Assembly (NCBI GenBank): GCA_016929395.1
Contig: JAFGIX010000060.1
Coordinates: 1-64,000, forward strand
Length of the DNA: 64,000 nt
Reading direction: 5' to 3'
DNA from: Candidatus Zymogenus saltonus
GTDB lineage: Bacteria; Desulfobacterota; Zymogenia; Zymogenales; Zymogenaceae
The position numbers were made by a program, and so were the translations under genes. Numbering within the stretch: the first letter of the stretch is position 1; every line of letters starts with the position of its first letter. Positions 36,116 through 45,587 of the stretch are shown piece after piece. The notes under the pieces are model-generated. The model was given only the letters and a program-made list of their open reading frames with translations, was not told the DNA's origin and searched no databases.

Positions 36116-38239
36116 ATGACAAAAGCTACAGAAAAGAGAGTGGATTTTTACGGGCGTCCGTTTTCCCTCGAGACGGGGAAGCTTGCAAAGCAGGCGGACG
36201 GGACCGTAATGGTAAAGTATGGAGATTCGAGGGTCCTCGTTACGGCTGTTTCTCTCGATTCCACCAAAGAGGGAACCGATTTTCTGCCATTGACGGTGGA
36301 ATATCAGGAGATGACGTACGCCGCGGGCAAGATCCCCGGCGGATTTTTCAAGAGGGAGGGGAGGCCCAGCGAGAAGGAGATTCTCACCTGCCGTATCATC
36401 GACAGGCCGGTTCGGCCCCTTTTTCCCGATGGCTACAATTTTGAGACCCAGATAATAGCGACCGTCCTTTCGGTGGACAGTGACAACGACCCGGACATAA
36501 TGGCGCTCACCGGGGCATCATGTGCCCTTTCCATTTCGGATATCCCATTTCACGGCCCGATAGCGGCGGTGAGGGTCGGCAGGGTAAACGGGGATTTCAT
36601 CATAAATCCGGGCGAGGACGAGCTGGAGATAAGCGAGATGGATCTCGTGGTCGCCGGAAGCAGGGACAGCGTCGTGATGGTCGAGGGGAAGTTCAAGGAG
36701 ACCGATGAGTCGGTCGCCCTTGAGGCGATCTTCAAGGCCCACGAGGCCATTCAGCCTCTGATAGATATGCAGTATGAGCTGATGGAGGAGGTGGGAAAGA
36801 AGAAGAGGGAATTCGAGGAGCGGCCTTTCGGGAAGGACTATTTTTCCGACGCGGAGGAAAAGAACAGCAAAAAGATTTCCGAGGCGCTTAAGATCAGAAT
36901 CAAGCGGGAGCGAAACGGCGCCCTCGGTCAATTGAAGGCCGACTATATTGATACCCTCGGCGTAGAGGAAGACGCCTCGAAGATAATGGAGGCCTCATCC
37001 GCCTTTGATAATGCCGAGAAAAAGGTCATGAGATCGATCGTCCTCAACGACGGTGTCAGGATAGACGGCAGGAAGTTTGACGAGATCAGAGATATAGATA
37101 TAGAGGTGGGCTTTCTCCCCAGGACGCACGGCAGCGCCCTCTTTACAAGGGGCGAGACCCAGTCTCTATCCACGGCTACCTTGGGTACTTCCCAGGACGA
37201 ACAGCGGATAGACGCCTTGCGCGGTGAGAGCACGAAATCCTTCATGCTTCACTACAACTTCCCGCCGTTTTCGGTCGGGGAGGCGAGGTTCCTTAGGGGA
37301 CCGAGCAGGAGGGAGATAGGTCACGGCGCCTTAGCCGAGAGGGCCATCTCCGGGGTGCTCCCCGAAGAGGAGGGATTTCCCTATACGATCCGTATCGTCT
37401 CCGAGATCCTCGAGTCGAACGGTTCCTCGTCCATGGCCACCGTATGCGGGGCGAGCCTTTCGCTCATGGACGCCGGGGTGCCGATCAGAAAGCACGTGGC
37501 CGGGATAGCCATGGGTCTCATCAAGGAGGGAGACAGGGTCGCGGTTCTCTCCGACATCATGGGGGACGAAGACCACGCGGGGGACATGGACTTCAAGGTA
37601 GCGGGGACCGACAGCGGAATCTCGGCCCTCCAGATGGATATAAAGATCAAGGGGGTCGACAGGGAGATTCTGGGAAAGGCCCTCGATCAGGCAAAGGAGG
37701 GAAGGCTTTTCATCCTGAAAAAGATGATGGATGCCATCGAAAGGCCGAGGCCCGACCTGTCTAAATACGCCCCAAGGATACTGACGATACACATCAATCC
37801 GGACAAGATTCGGGACATCATCGGCCCCGGGGGCAAGATCATCAGGGGGATTATAGCCGAGACCGGGGCGAAGATAGAGGTGACCGACGACGGCAGGGTG
37901 GATATCGCAACCCACGACGAGGAGGCCGCAAGAAAGGCCGTCTCCATAATCGAAAACCTGACCAAGGAGGCCGAGATCGGGCAGATCTACGAGGGGAGGG
38001 TAGTCAAGATTATGGATTTCGGGGCCTTCGTGGAGATCCTGCCGGGCGTGGACGGCCTTGTCCACATATCCCAACTCGACCATCACCGGGTCAATCAGGT
38101 CACGGACGTCCTGAAAGAGGGGGATATCGTAAGGGTAAAAGTCATAGACATCGACAGGGAGGGGAGGATCAAGCTTTCCAGAAAGGACGCCCTGAAAGAT
38201 GAGGGGCCGAGCCCCAGGGACAAGAGACGACCTCAATAA
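36116..38239 (+). CDS. pnp: Polyribonucleotide nucleotidyltransferase (PNPase)
   Basis: This 707-residue 3'-5' phosphorolytic exoribonuclease contains two RNase PH domains (about 10-235 and 310-550; the second with [13 protein letters not shown] and [16 protein letters not shown]). The KH domain (about 555-610; [21 protein letters not shown]) and the S1 domain (about 620-690; [24 protein letters not shown]) follow. It starts just downstream of rpsO, and an M16 peptidase gene begins two bases after its stop. Confidence 0.97.
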   Translation: MTKATEKRVDFYGRPFSLETGKLAKQADGTVMVKYGDSRVLVTAVSLDSTKEGTDFLPLTVEYQEMTYAAGKIPGGFFKREGRPSEKEILTCRIIDRPVRPLFPDGYNFETQIIATVLSVDSDNDPDIMALTGASCALSISDIPFHGPIAAVRVGRVNGDFIINPGEDELEISEMDLVVAGSRDSVVMVEGKFKETDESVALEAIFKAHEAIQPLIDMQYELMEEVGKKKREFEERPFGKDYFSDAEEKNSKKISEALKIRIKRERNGALGQLKADYIDTLGVEEDASKIMEASSAFDNAEKKVMRSIVLNDGVRIDGRKFDEIRDIDIEVGFLPRTHGSALFTRGETQSLSTATLGTSQDEQRIDALRGESTKSFMLHYNFPPFSVGEARFLRGPSRREIGHGALAERAISGVLPEEEGFPYTIRIVSEILESNGSSSMATVCGASLSLMDAGVPIRKHVAGIAMGLIKEGDRVAVLSDIMGDEDHAGDMDFKVAGTDSGISALQMDIKIKGVDREILGKALDQAKEGRLFILKKMMDAIERPRPDLSKYAPRILTIHINPDKIRDIIGPGGKIIRGIIAETGAKIEVTDDGRVDIATHDEEAARKAVSIIENLTKEAEIGQIYEGRVVKIMDFGAFVEILPGVDGLVHISQLDHHRVNQVTDVLKEGDIVRVKVIDIDREGRIKLSRKDALKDEGPSPRDKRRPQ

Positions 38240-38241
38240 AT

Positions 38242-39489
38242 ATGTTTAGAAAAAGCGAAATCGGGGGGGGAATAACTTTCCTCTCCGAATATATCCCCTA
38301 TGTCCACAGCGTTTCGATGGGTATCTGGGTCAAGTCCGGCTCAATATTTGACCACAAGGAGACGGCCGGAATCGCCCACTTCGTCGAGCACATGATCTTC
38401 AAGGGCACCGAGAAGAGAACATCCTTTGACATCGCCAGGGAGATCGATGACGTCGGCGGACACCTGAACGCATACACCTCAAAGGAATACACCAGTTTCT
38501 ACGTAAAGGTCTTGAAGGAAGACCTAAAGCTTGCCATTGACGTAATCAGCGATATCTTCAAAAACTCCACCTTTCCGAAAGACGAGCTGAACCGGGAAAA
38601 GGACGTGGTGATCCAGGAGATCAAGATGGTGGAGGACACCCCGGACGAGTACATCCACGACCTCGCCTTCAAAAATATGTGGGGGGGGCACTCCCTCGGT
38701 TATTCCATTCTTGGTGAGATAGAAACCGTAAGCTCCTTCGATCGGGATACCCTCTTTGAATACAGGAGTGCCCACCACACGAGGGACAACATAATAGTCG
38801 GCCTCGTTGGAAATTTCGACATTAACCAGGCGGAAGGTTTCTTGAACACTGCCTTCGGCGGCATCGGCCAAGGAGTGCCTAATGATATATCCTGTCCCGT
38901 CTTCGCGCCGGGGAGGATAATTAAAGGGCGGGATACAGAGCAGGTCCACACACTAATCACCTTTCCAGCCCTCCCCTATTCCCATCCGAAGAGGTACGCC
39001 CAGTATATCCTGAATACGGTCTTGGGCGGCGGGATGAGCTCAAGGCTCTTTCAGGAGATAAGGGAAAAAAGGGGGCTCGCCTATTCCGTCTATTCGTTTC
39101 TCTCTTCGTTCAAGGAGGTGGGTACCCTGGGGGTCTACGCCGGAACGGACAAGAGGTCGGTTGCGGAATTGATGGACGTGATGACCGGGGAGGTTGTGAA
39201 GATGAACAGAATCCCCCTGACCGACGGCGAACTCAACTCCGCCAAGGGACAGATAAAGGGTAACCTGCTGTTGAGTATGGAGAGCACCGACTCCCGGCTT
39301 TCGAGGATGGTCAGAAACGAGATATTCTTCAAAAGGCAGGTCAACGCTGACAAGATAATCGATAGAATAGACAGTATCACCCCCGACGACGTAATCGATG
39401 TTGCAAGAGAGATCATCGACACGGAAAGTATGTGCTGTGTCTTTATGGGGCCGATAACCGAAGAGGACGTGCCCGGCGTTTTCAATTGA
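38242..39489 (+). CDS. M16 family zinc peptidase (PqqL/MPP-like)
   Basis: This 415-residue protein has the inverted zinc motif HFVEH (His46, Glu49, His50) and the downstream Glu-containing helix, the marks of an active M16 half. The second M16 half (about 190-415) includes the LGGGMSSRLFQEIREKRGLAYS segment. Its closest relatives are the processing-peptidase-like genes that follow pnp in many bacteria. There is no signal peptide, so it is cytoplasmic. Confidence 0.93.
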   Translation: MFRKSEIGGGITFLSEYIPYVHSVSMGIWVKSGSIFDHKETAGIAHFVEHMIFKGTEKRTSFDIAREIDDVGGHLNAYTSKEYTSFYVKVLKEDLKLAIDVISDIFKNSTFPKDELNREKDVVIQEIKMVEDTPDEYIHDLAFKNMWGGHSLGYSILGEIETVSSFDRDTLFEYRSAHHTRDNIIVGLVGNFDINQAEGFLNTAFGGIGQGVPNDISCPVFAPGRIIKGRDTEQVHTLITFPALPYSHPKRYAQYILNTVLGGGMSSRLFQEIREKRGLAYSVYSFLSSFKEVGTLGVYAGTDKRSVAELMDVMTGEVVKMNRIPLTDGELNSAKGQIKGNLLLSMESTDSRLSRMVRNEIFFKRQVNADKIIDRIDSITPDDVIDVAREIIDTESMCCVFMGPITEEDVPGVFN

Positions 39490-39552
39490 GACAGGTTTTA
39501 AAGGATATTCATGGGTGAGAAGGAAGGGGGGAAACCCCTTTTTTTATAAGGG

Positions 39553-39879
39553 ATGTTTAGAAAAAAAGACATTCAGGTTGAGTACTTCAGGGCGTCCGGC
39601 CCAGGGGGCCAGCGGAGAAATAAGAAGGACACGGCGGTGAGGGTGACCCACCTGCCCACTGGGATAAGGGCGGTGGGGACCGAGAGCAGGTACAGGAGCA
39701 GAAACCTGAGGGCCGCCCTGATGCGTCTTGGAGAAAAGCTGGATTTGCGGAGCCGCAAGACGAGGCCGAGGCTTCCCACCCGAACCCCAAGGCGCGCCGA
39801 GGAGAGGCGCCTTTTGGGGAAGAGGCTTATCGGGGAAAAAAAGTCAATGAGAGGTAAGGTCACGGCCCATGAAGATTGA
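39553..39879 (+). CDS. Minimal GGQ-motif peptidyl-tRNA hydrolase / release-factor-like protein
   Basis: This 108-residue protein carries the class I release factor catalytic motif GPGGQRRNK (GGQ at residues 18-20) followed by the family strand [10 protein letters not shown]. It lacks the codon-recognition domain. The C-terminus is very basic (many Arg and Lys), as in ArfB-type proteins that rescue stalled ribosomes. It is smaller than ArfB (about 140 residues). The 3' end overlaps the next gene by 11 bases. Confidence 0.85.
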   Translation: MFRKKDIQVEYFRASGPGGQRRNKKDTAVRVTHLPTGIRAVGTESRYRSRNLRAALMRLGEKLDLRSRKTRPRLPTRTPRRAEERRLLGKRLIGEKKSMRGKVTAHED

Positions 39880-41224
39880 GGACCGAAAAATAGGAATCGA
39901 CTGGGAGGAGATAGGAAGGGAGGCCGCAAAAATCCTCTCCGATTATATTAAGATCAGGACCGTAAATCCCCCCGGAGACGAGGAGGAGGCGGCCCGGTTC
40001 CTCGAATCGATATTGAAGAGGGAGGGGATAGAGCCCCTGATAATGAGGTCTGCGCCAAGGCGGGCCAACTTAATATCCAGGCTCTCGGCGAAAATCTCCG
40101 GCGGCGATACCTCGGGACTTATCCTCCTCTCCCATATCGACGTCGTGCCGGTGGAGGAGGACAAGTGGGAGAGGGACCCCTTCGGAGGCGAGATCGTTGA
40201 CGGCCATATCTGGGGGAGGGGGGCCGTTGACGACAAGGGGATGGGTGTAATGAACCTGATGGCGACAATCCTCGTAAAGCGTATAGGGATAGAGTTAAAG
40301 AGAGACCTGGTCTTTCTCGCCACCGCCGACGAGGAGACGGGGGGAAAATACGGCGCGGGGTACATGGTTAAGGAACAGAGGGAGAGGCTCAAAGGGAAAT
40401 ACCTCTTGAACGAGGGGGGGGCGATAGTGACCGACGCCCTGCCCAAGGGAAGGCCCCTCGTAACCGTCGGGGCCGGGGAGAAGGGGCCGCTTTGGCTCAA
40501 GCTCAAGAGGAGGGGGACGCCCGGGCACGGCTCCGTTCCGCTTCCCGACAACGCCGTGCTTCGCCTCTCGGAGGCGCTGTTGAGGATCGAGAGGGGAAAA
40601 AGGCCCGTAATCTTCAGCGATGTAATGGTCGATTTTGCGGCCGGCCTGGGGGACGGTATGGGTGGTATAAAGGGGGGCGTTTTGAGGTTGACCGCGCTCC
40701 CACCCCTTCGGGGCCTGATAGGAAATATTATGGGCAAAAATCTATCCATAGGCGCAATGATGAGGGATACGGTAAGCGTTACCACATTTAACGCCGGCGT
40801 CAAGGAGAACGTCATCCCGGACGAGGCGGCGGCAACCTTGGACAACAGGCTCCTGCCGGGGACGGACAAGTCGGAATACCTCGACTGGATCAAAAAGACG
40901 ATGAAGGACGATTCGATAGAAATCGAGGAGATATTTCACAGCCCGGCGTCCCGGTCGCCGGTCGATACGGACTTTTACGGCTCCGTAAAAGCAGTGGCGC
41001 AGGATATGTATCCGGACGTGACGGTCGTCCCGATGGTGACATCGAGCTTTACCGATTCCCGCTTCTTCAGGGATATCGGGATGGTCTCCTACGGATTAAT
41101 CCCGGCTGAGCTTACAACGGAAGAGCTCGCGGCTATTCACGGCCACAACGAGAGGATAAGCGAGAGATCGCTTACAAACGGCGTGAAGTTCGTCTACAAC
41201 CTCATCCTGAAGCTCTGTGCCTAA
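39869..41224 (+). CDS. M20 family metallopeptidase/deacylase
   Basis: This 451-residue protein has the zinc-ligand motifs of the M20/ArgE/DapE family: SHIDVVPV with the first His, RGAVDDKG with the bridging Asp, and ADEETGG with the catalytic Glu pair. A central dimerisation domain follows and the C-terminal ligand lies in the [11 protein letters not shown] segment. It hydrolyses N-acyl amino acids or dipeptides; the substrate cannot be told. It has no signal peptide and starts inside the previous gene. Confidence 0.9.
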   Translation: MKIEDRKIGIDWEEIGREAAKILSDYIKIRTVNPPGDEEEAARFLESILKREGIEPLIMRSAPRRANLISRLSAKISGGDTSGLILLSHIDVVPVEEDKWERDPFGGEIVDGHIWGRGAVDDKGMGVMNLMATILVKRIGIELKRDLVFLATADEETGGKYGAGYMVKEQRERLKGKYLLNEGGAIVTDALPKGRPLVTVGAGEKGPLWLKLKRRGTPGHGSVPLPDNAVLRLSEALLRIERGKRPVIFSDVMVDFAAGLGDGMGGIKGGVLRLTALPPLRGLIGNIMGKNLSIGAMMRDTVSVTTFNAGVKENVIPDEAAATLDNRLLPGTDKSEYLDWIKKTMKDDSIEIEEIFHSPASRSPVDTDFYGSVKAVAQDMYPDVTVVPMVTSSFTDSRFFRDIGMVSYGLIPAELTTEELAAIHGHNERISERSLTNGVKFVYNLILKLCA

Positions 41225-41286
41225 GTCGGGGAAATTCTCTTGGGGGGACTGACGGTTTTTGAAATAAAACATGCGAGGGATTTTCA

Positions 41287-41499
41287 TTGGACTATATTAA
41301 AATAACGACCGGCCTCTTCGTCATATTGAATCCCTTTGTGTTGATCCCCGTATTCTTGAGTCTCGCCGGCCAGATAGAAAGGCTCCTCGGCCACAACGGC
41401 CTCAAGGTCTTGGGCCGTATAATGGGGATCATTCTCCTTGCGGTTTCCGTGGATTTTCTGATCTTCGGAATTCGCCAGGCATTTGACCTGACTTCATGA
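41287..41499 (+). pseudogene. MarC-family membrane protein remnant with in-frame internal deletion
   Basis: This 70-residue reading frame joins the N-terminal signature of MarC (LFVILNPFVLIPVFLSLAG) directly to the C-terminal one (GLKVLGRIMGIILLAVSVDFLIFGI). The four or so membrane helices between them in a normal protein of about 200 residues are missing, with the frame preserved. It has a TTG start with GAGGG upstream, so it may still be translated as a two-helix miniprotein. Family assignment rests on those two blocks. It could be a degraded gene or a stable short form. Confidence 0.65.
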
Positions 41500-41521
41500 T
41501 TTTATAGGAAAGCGGTTCGTT

Positions 41522-42568
41522 TTGATTAACGGTGATAGGGCGGTAACAAACAGCAGGCTGAACGACGAGGAGAGGGCAAGCGGGGCGACGGCCTTAAAGT
41601 CGTATCCGAAGATCCTCCAGGTGGAGATAAGCGCCTCCTGCAATCTCAAGTGCAATATCTGCGCGAGAAACGAGTTCGAGTACGGGCCCGGTAACCTCCC
41701 GATTGACCTTTTCAGATCCCTCGCATTCTTGTTTCCTTACCTCGAAAAGCTGATCCTCCACGGATACGGGGAACCCCTCGCCCACCCGGAGTTCGCAAAG
41801 ATCATGGAGATCGTGGCCCCGTACTCATGTCACAAGTCCTTTTACACAAACGGAACGCTTCTTACGGAGGAGAAGTCCCGAAATATAATCGCCGGCGGGA
41901 TAGACGAGGTTACCGTCTCCATCGATTCCCCCGTCAAGGAGACCTTCGAGGCGATAAGGACCGGGGCGTCGTTTGACAGGGTGAAGAAAAATGTGGAGAG
42001 GCTTGTTGAAATGAGAAACGGCACCGGCGGGATGAAGCCCAAGGTGGTAATCGCGGCGGTGGCCATGGTCGATAACGTTGACGAATTACCTTCGCTTGTG
42101 GATTTTGTAAATGATATAGGCGCCGATGCGGTGGAGATAAACTACCTCATAGCGTACAAGGAGCCTCTTGTCAAGAGGAGCCTCTTCTTCGACAAGGATG
42201 GGGCAAACGCCGCACTGAAAGAGGTAAAAGCCCGCTGCGAAGCCCTGGGGATCGAGGCGAGGCTTCCCGATTCGTTTTTGACCGGAAACGGAAAAAAGGA
42301 GAGAACCCCTGAAAAGATGTGTCCCCGCCCCTACGACTTCGCCTACGTGGGATACGATGGGAACGTCAGGCCCTGTTGTTTCCCCCTCCTCTATCTCGGG
42401 AATATCGTTAAGGACCCTTTTTCAGATATTTGGAACAACAAGAAATATCAGAAGTTGAGGAGGTCGTTCAACGAGAATCGTCCCCCCTCCTTCTGTCGGG
42501 AGTGCCTCTCCGGGACATACACCGACGTAAACAGTGAGAAGTGTCATATATCCTGCAGGCTGGGGTGA
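41522..42568 (+). CDS. Radical SAM/SPASM-type protein
   Basis: This 348-residue enzyme has the radical SAM cluster motif CNLKCNIC (Cys40, Cys44, Cys47) within the family strand ILQVEISASCNLKC, the GEP motif (HGYGEPLAHPEF), and a C-terminal Cys-rich SPASM-like region (MCPRPYDF through FCRECL and a final CHISC). It uses S-adenosylmethionine and iron-sulfur clusters; SPASM members often modify peptides or cofactors. No precursor peptide gene is evident next to it. It starts at TTG. The region downstream (42569-42708) is AT-rich and empty. Confidence 0.9.
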   Translation: MINGDRAVTNSRLNDEERASGATALKSYPKILQVEISASCNLKCNICARNEFEYGPGNLPIDLFRSLAFLFPYLEKLILHGYGEPLAHPEFAKIMEIVAPYSCHKSFYTNGTLLTEEKSRNIIAGGIDEVTVSIDSPVKETFEAIRTGASFDRVKKNVERLVEMRNGTGGMKPKVVIAAVAMVDNVDELPSLVDFVNDIGADAVEINYLIAYKEPLVKRSLFFDKDGANAALKEVKARCEALGIEARLPDSFLTGNGKKERTPEKMCPRPYDFAYVGYDGNVRPCCFPLLYLGNIVKDPFSDIWNNKKYQKLRRSFNENRPPSFCRECLSGTYTDVNSEKCHISCRLG

Positions 42569-42708
42569 TTAATTGATTAAATCTGTCTTCGGATGAACTA
42601 TTCAACGGCTTAAGAGGTTCGTCTTGTACTCCATCTTTTTTTCTTGTCATCGTCCGCCTACTGTGATAATTCTTTGGGCTGAGGATAGACTTTAAGAGGA
42701 ACCATACG

Positions 42709-43536
42709 ATGAAAGACCTGATCAAAAGGGCGGCATGGGACATCTTCGGCGCCCAGCACGTGGTGGCGTTGACCGGCGCAGGCGTGTCCACCGAGTCGGG
42801 CATCCCCGATTTCAGGAGCCCGGGCGGCCTCTGGGAAAAATACGATCCGATGGAGTTCATGTATGACCGTTTCATCTCGGACCCGAAGAGGATATGGGAG
42901 ATGAGCACCAAGATGAAGCACGAGGGCGATCTCGACATGGCCGAGGCGAAGCCGAATCCGGCCCACATCGCCCTTGCGGAGTTGGAGGCAATGGGTTTTA
43001 TCAAGTGCGTAATCACCCAAAACGTGGACAACCTCCATCAAAAGGGTGGGAGCAAAGACGTAATCGAGTTTCACGGAAACCTCCTGTTCGGCCGCTGCAT
43101 CAGTTGTTCCCTGCGGTTTTCGCTTTCCGAGGTCGAGGAGATCATAGCCAAAAACGGCCTTCCCCCGAGGTGCAAAAAGTGCGAGGGTATCTTGAAGCCG
43201 GACGCCGTATTCTTCGGCGAGCCTATACCGCCGGAGGCCCTCCAGAGGTCGATTAGCGAGGCTAAAAAGGCGGACGTGATGATAGTGGCCGGGACTTCAG
43301 CGGTGGTCTATCCAGCGGCGGAGCTGCCCTTCGTCGCAAAGAGGGGGGGCGGATTCTTCTCCACATCAGTTACGGAGCCGTCTCCGAACGTCGGTGCCGT
43401 GGTTATCGAGGTCAACGATGAGCCGACGCAGCTGACGGGAAGGGTGTCTGACTACCTGATTCAGGGAAAGGTCGGCACGATCCTCCCGGAGATAGTCGAG
43501 GAGGTAAAGGCGCTTATGAAGGATAAGACACATTAA
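42709..43536 (+). CDS. Sirtuin NAD-dependent deacylase
   Basis: This 275-residue protein is a Sir2-family deacylase. Motifs are LTGAGVSTESGIPDFRSPGG for NAD binding, TQNVDNLHQ, and the catalytic His122 in EFHGN. A structural zinc site is formed by Cys130, Cys133, Cys155 and Cys158. The residues that mark class III (SIRT5-like desuccinylase: Tyr and Arg in the YxxR motif) are not obvious, so acyl preference is open. It is monocistronic in appearance. Confidence 0.93.
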   Translation: MKDLIKRAAWDIFGAQHVVALTGAGVSTESGIPDFRSPGGLWEKYDPMEFMYDRFISDPKRIWEMSTKMKHEGDLDMAEAKPNPAHIALAELEAMGFIKCVITQNVDNLHQKGGSKDVIEFHGNLLFGRCISCSLRFSLSEVEEIIAKNGLPPRCKKCEGILKPDAVFFGEPIPPEALQRSISEAKKADVMIVAGTSAVVYPAAELPFVAKRGGGFFSTSVTEPSPNVGAVVIEVNDEPTQLTGRVSDYLIQGKVGTILPEIVEEVKALMKDKTH

Positions 43537-43556
43537 CGGCCCCATTTTAGGACAAA

Positions 43557-43594
43557 TGTGTCAGAATTGACACACACATGTGTCAGCTGTGACA
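43557..43594. promoter_or_regulatory. Tandem palindromes TGTCA-N4-TGACA, candidate enhancer-binding sites
   Basis: Site 1 (43557-43574) is a perfect 7-bp inverted repeat TGTGTCA/TGACACA around GAAT. Site 2 (43581-43594) is TGTCA/TGACA around GCTG. Their centres are 22 bp apart, two helical turns, so both face the same side. They lie about 90-130 bp upstream of a sigma-54 promoter, the usual position for dimers of an NtrC-family activator. The binder is not known. Confidence 0.65.
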
Positions 43595-43683
43595 TAAAAT
43601 CCGTCAAAAAATTCAACACCTTGTCTTGGCTTTCTTAACTACCTAATATCATTGAAATCTTTTCTATGAAAAAAGGGCTGTTG

Positions 43684-43700
43684 TGGCAAGGATTTTGCTA
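43684..43700 (+). promoter_or_regulatory. Sigma-54 (-24/-12) promoter
   Basis: The sequence TGGCAAGGATTTTGCTA has GG at 43685-43686 and GC at 43697-43698 with exactly 10 bases between, matching the TGGCAC-N5-TTGCW sigma-54 consensus closely. Transcription would start near 43710, about 60 bases before the ATG of the small gene. Two palindromes upstream fit activator sites. Confidence 0.75.
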
Positions 43701-43768
43701 CTTATACAATACAGCGGACAGCCTGGCAGTGGGTTTTTTTTAGTATTATCGGGAGTTCTTCAAAAAAA

Positions 43769-44026
43769 ATGGTTGCAGACAGCAAGAAGGTAGACATACA
43801 AAAATCGGTAAACGGCAAGGTTAACGGGAATGGGAAACTTCTCGGTAACGGGGGCCTTAACCACTGCGCCAATGGGAACTCCAAGGGAATGGATCTTCTC
43901 GCTAAGACGATGTACCGGGAGTTGAAAAAGAACGGGTACGACCCGGGCCAAATCCTCGACTTCTCCGGGAAACTGGTCGGCTTTGTACACGAAGACATTA
44001 CCTCAACAGGCAAAGAGCATAAATAA
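43769..44026 (+). CDS. Small protein of unknown function under a sigma-54 promoter
   Basis: I do not recognise this 85-residue protein. The first 40 residues are rich in Asn, Gly and Lys (NGKVNGNGKLLGNGG and HCANGNSKG) and probably disordered, with one Cys. The last 45 residues look like a compact helical domain (MDLLAKTMYRELKKNGYDPGQILDFSGKL). There is no signal or membrane segment. GGGAG lies 13 bases ahead of the ATG. It appears monocistronic, with an empty stretch after it. The sigma-54 promoter and activator-like sites suggest conditional expression, for instance in starvation, motility or development. This is inference from regulation only. Confidence 0.7.
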   Translation: MVADSKKVDIQKSVNGKVNGNGKLLGNGGLNHCANGNSKGMDLLAKTMYRELKKNGYDPGQILDFSGKLVGFVHEDITSTGKEHK

Positions 44027-44384
44027 AAGGACGATACCCCCCCCACCCCATCTCGCCCCCCCACTTTCTATCCAATCTAAAATATACTGAAAATGCTTTA
44101 TTAAAAACGGGATTCTTTTTATAGTCAGCCTAATAGCGTAAAAAAACACAAATCAAGGGTAAGATTCTTTCGGCAATAAATCCGCAATCAAGTATAATGT
44201 TTCTATAAAATAAAACATAGTCGGTGATATAAATACAAATCTCGCCGTCCTGCCAAGACAAATACAAAAAATATCGATTCAATAATAGCTCAAGGGGAAT
44301 TGTACCACTGTATTTGTTGGTTGTTTTTTATTGTTGACTGATAAAAAAAAATGTGATAAAAATCGACTTTTCGGAGGTAACAAT
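44027..44384 (+). other. Gene-free stretch before gap
   Basis: About 350 AT-rich bases with a C-rich patch at 44039-44065. A TATAAT at 44193-44198 lacks a good -35. A weak promoter closer to the gene is listed separately (44334-44362). No gene is visible. Confidence 0.5.
44334..44362 (+). promoter_or_regulatory. Weak sigma-70-like promoter for gap
   Basis: TTGACT (44334-44339), 17-base spacer, then TAAAAA (44357-44362; 4 of 6). Transcription would start close to the GGAGG ribosome site of gap, giving a very short leader. Confidence 0.35.
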
Positions 44385-45392
44385 ATGAATCTGAAAGTTG
44401 GCATAAACGGTTTCGGCCGCGTTGGAAGATATTGTTTGAGGGTTATTCTCGAAAGAAAAAACATCGATGTTGTCGCAGTAAACAGTCGCGCGGAATCCAG
44501 GATTCTCGCCCACCTTTTGAAATACGATTCCATCCACGGTGTTTACGATAAAGATATTAAATACGACGATAATTCCATCACGGTCGATGGGAAGAAGATC
44601 GCTATAGTTCGGGAGACGGGAGACCTTGCGAAGATAGGCTGGGGAGATCTGGGCGCCGATATCGTGCTCGAATCAACGGGGAAATTCAGAAAACGGAGCG
44701 AGGCGGAAGGACACCTTGCCGGAGGGGCAAAAAAGGTCTTGATTGCGGCGCCGGGAAAGAACGTGGACGCAACCTTAGTGATCGGCGTAAATGAAGATAC
44801 ATATGACCCGAAATCTCACCACGTTATTTCAAACGCGTCGTGCACCACAAACTGCCTGGCCCCGATAGTTAAAATTCTTAACGACAGCTTCGGGATCGAG
44901 CGGGGCCTTATGACCACGGTTCACTCATACACGATGGATCAGCGCTTATTGGACGGCTCCCATAAAGACTTGAGAAGGGCGAGGGCGGCGGCGCTTTCCA
45001 TCGTCCCCACAACCACGGGGGCCGCGGCGGCCGTTTCTCTGGTGATCCCGGAGCTCTCGGGAAAGCTCGACGGGATGGCCCTTCGAGTCCCTACGCCCAA
45101 CGTGTCTTTGGTCGATTTCACCGCCCAGTTGAAAAAAACCGCGGATGTGAACGAAATAAACTCAGCCGTGAAGAAAGCCGCCGACGGGAAGATGAAGGGG
45201 ATCGTGAAATACACCGAGGAGGAGCTGGTCTCCATCGACTACCAGTCCTCGCCCTATTCATCCATTTTTGACGCAAAGCTCACGTCCGCCATCGAGGGTG
45301 GATTGATAAAGGTGATAGCCTGGTACGACAACGAGAGCGGCTACAGCGAGAGGCTTGTAGATCTCACGAGCTACGTCGGGGAGAGGCTGTAA
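44385..45392 (+). CDS. gap: Glyceraldehyde-3-phosphate dehydrogenase, GapB-like cofactor site
   Basis: This 335-residue enzyme oxidises glyceraldehyde-3-phosphate. The NAD(P)-binding INGFGRVGR motif starts the protein and the catalytic Cys is in SNASCTTNC near residue 152. After the second strand, where NAD-specific enzymes have Asn-Asp (VNDL), this one has AVNSRAES: Ser34 and Arg35 replace the Asp that excludes NADP. NADP-using GapB proteins show a similar loss. The usual C-terminal WYDNEWGYS reads WYDNESGYS. ATG 44385 follows GGAGG. With pgk and tpiA downstream it forms a triose-phosphate block; NADP or dual specificity is inferred. Confidence 0.95.
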   Translation: MNLKVGINGFGRVGRYCLRVILERKNIDVVAVNSRAESRILAHLLKYDSIHGVYDKDIKYDDNSITVDGKKIAIVRETGDLAKIGWGDLGADIVLESTGKFRKRSEAEGHLAGGAKKVLIAAPGKNVDATLVIGVNEDTYDPKSHHVISNASCTTNCLAPIVKILNDSFGIERGLMTTVHSYTMDQRLLDGSHKDLRRARAAALSIVPTTTGAAAAVSLVIPELSGKLDGMALRVPTPNVSLVDFTAQLKKTADVNEINSAVKKAADGKMKGIVKYTEEELVSIDYQSSPYSSIFDAKLTSAIEGGLIKVIAWYDNESGYSERLVDLTSYVGERL

Positions 45393-45587
45393 ACTCAAAA
45401 CCGAAAGGCCCCCGAGGATACTTGAATCGTGTTTTTAGATTGATGGGAGGTTACGGCTCGGCTTGTTTTGGGTTGGAGGGTGCGGTCAGCCGGGGATTTG
45501 TTTTTTTGGCTTGTCGAGAACAAGGCCGATATTGAGGGCGTTTTAGGATATAATATAGTTAGCGTTGATTTATTGAGGAAAACGGTT

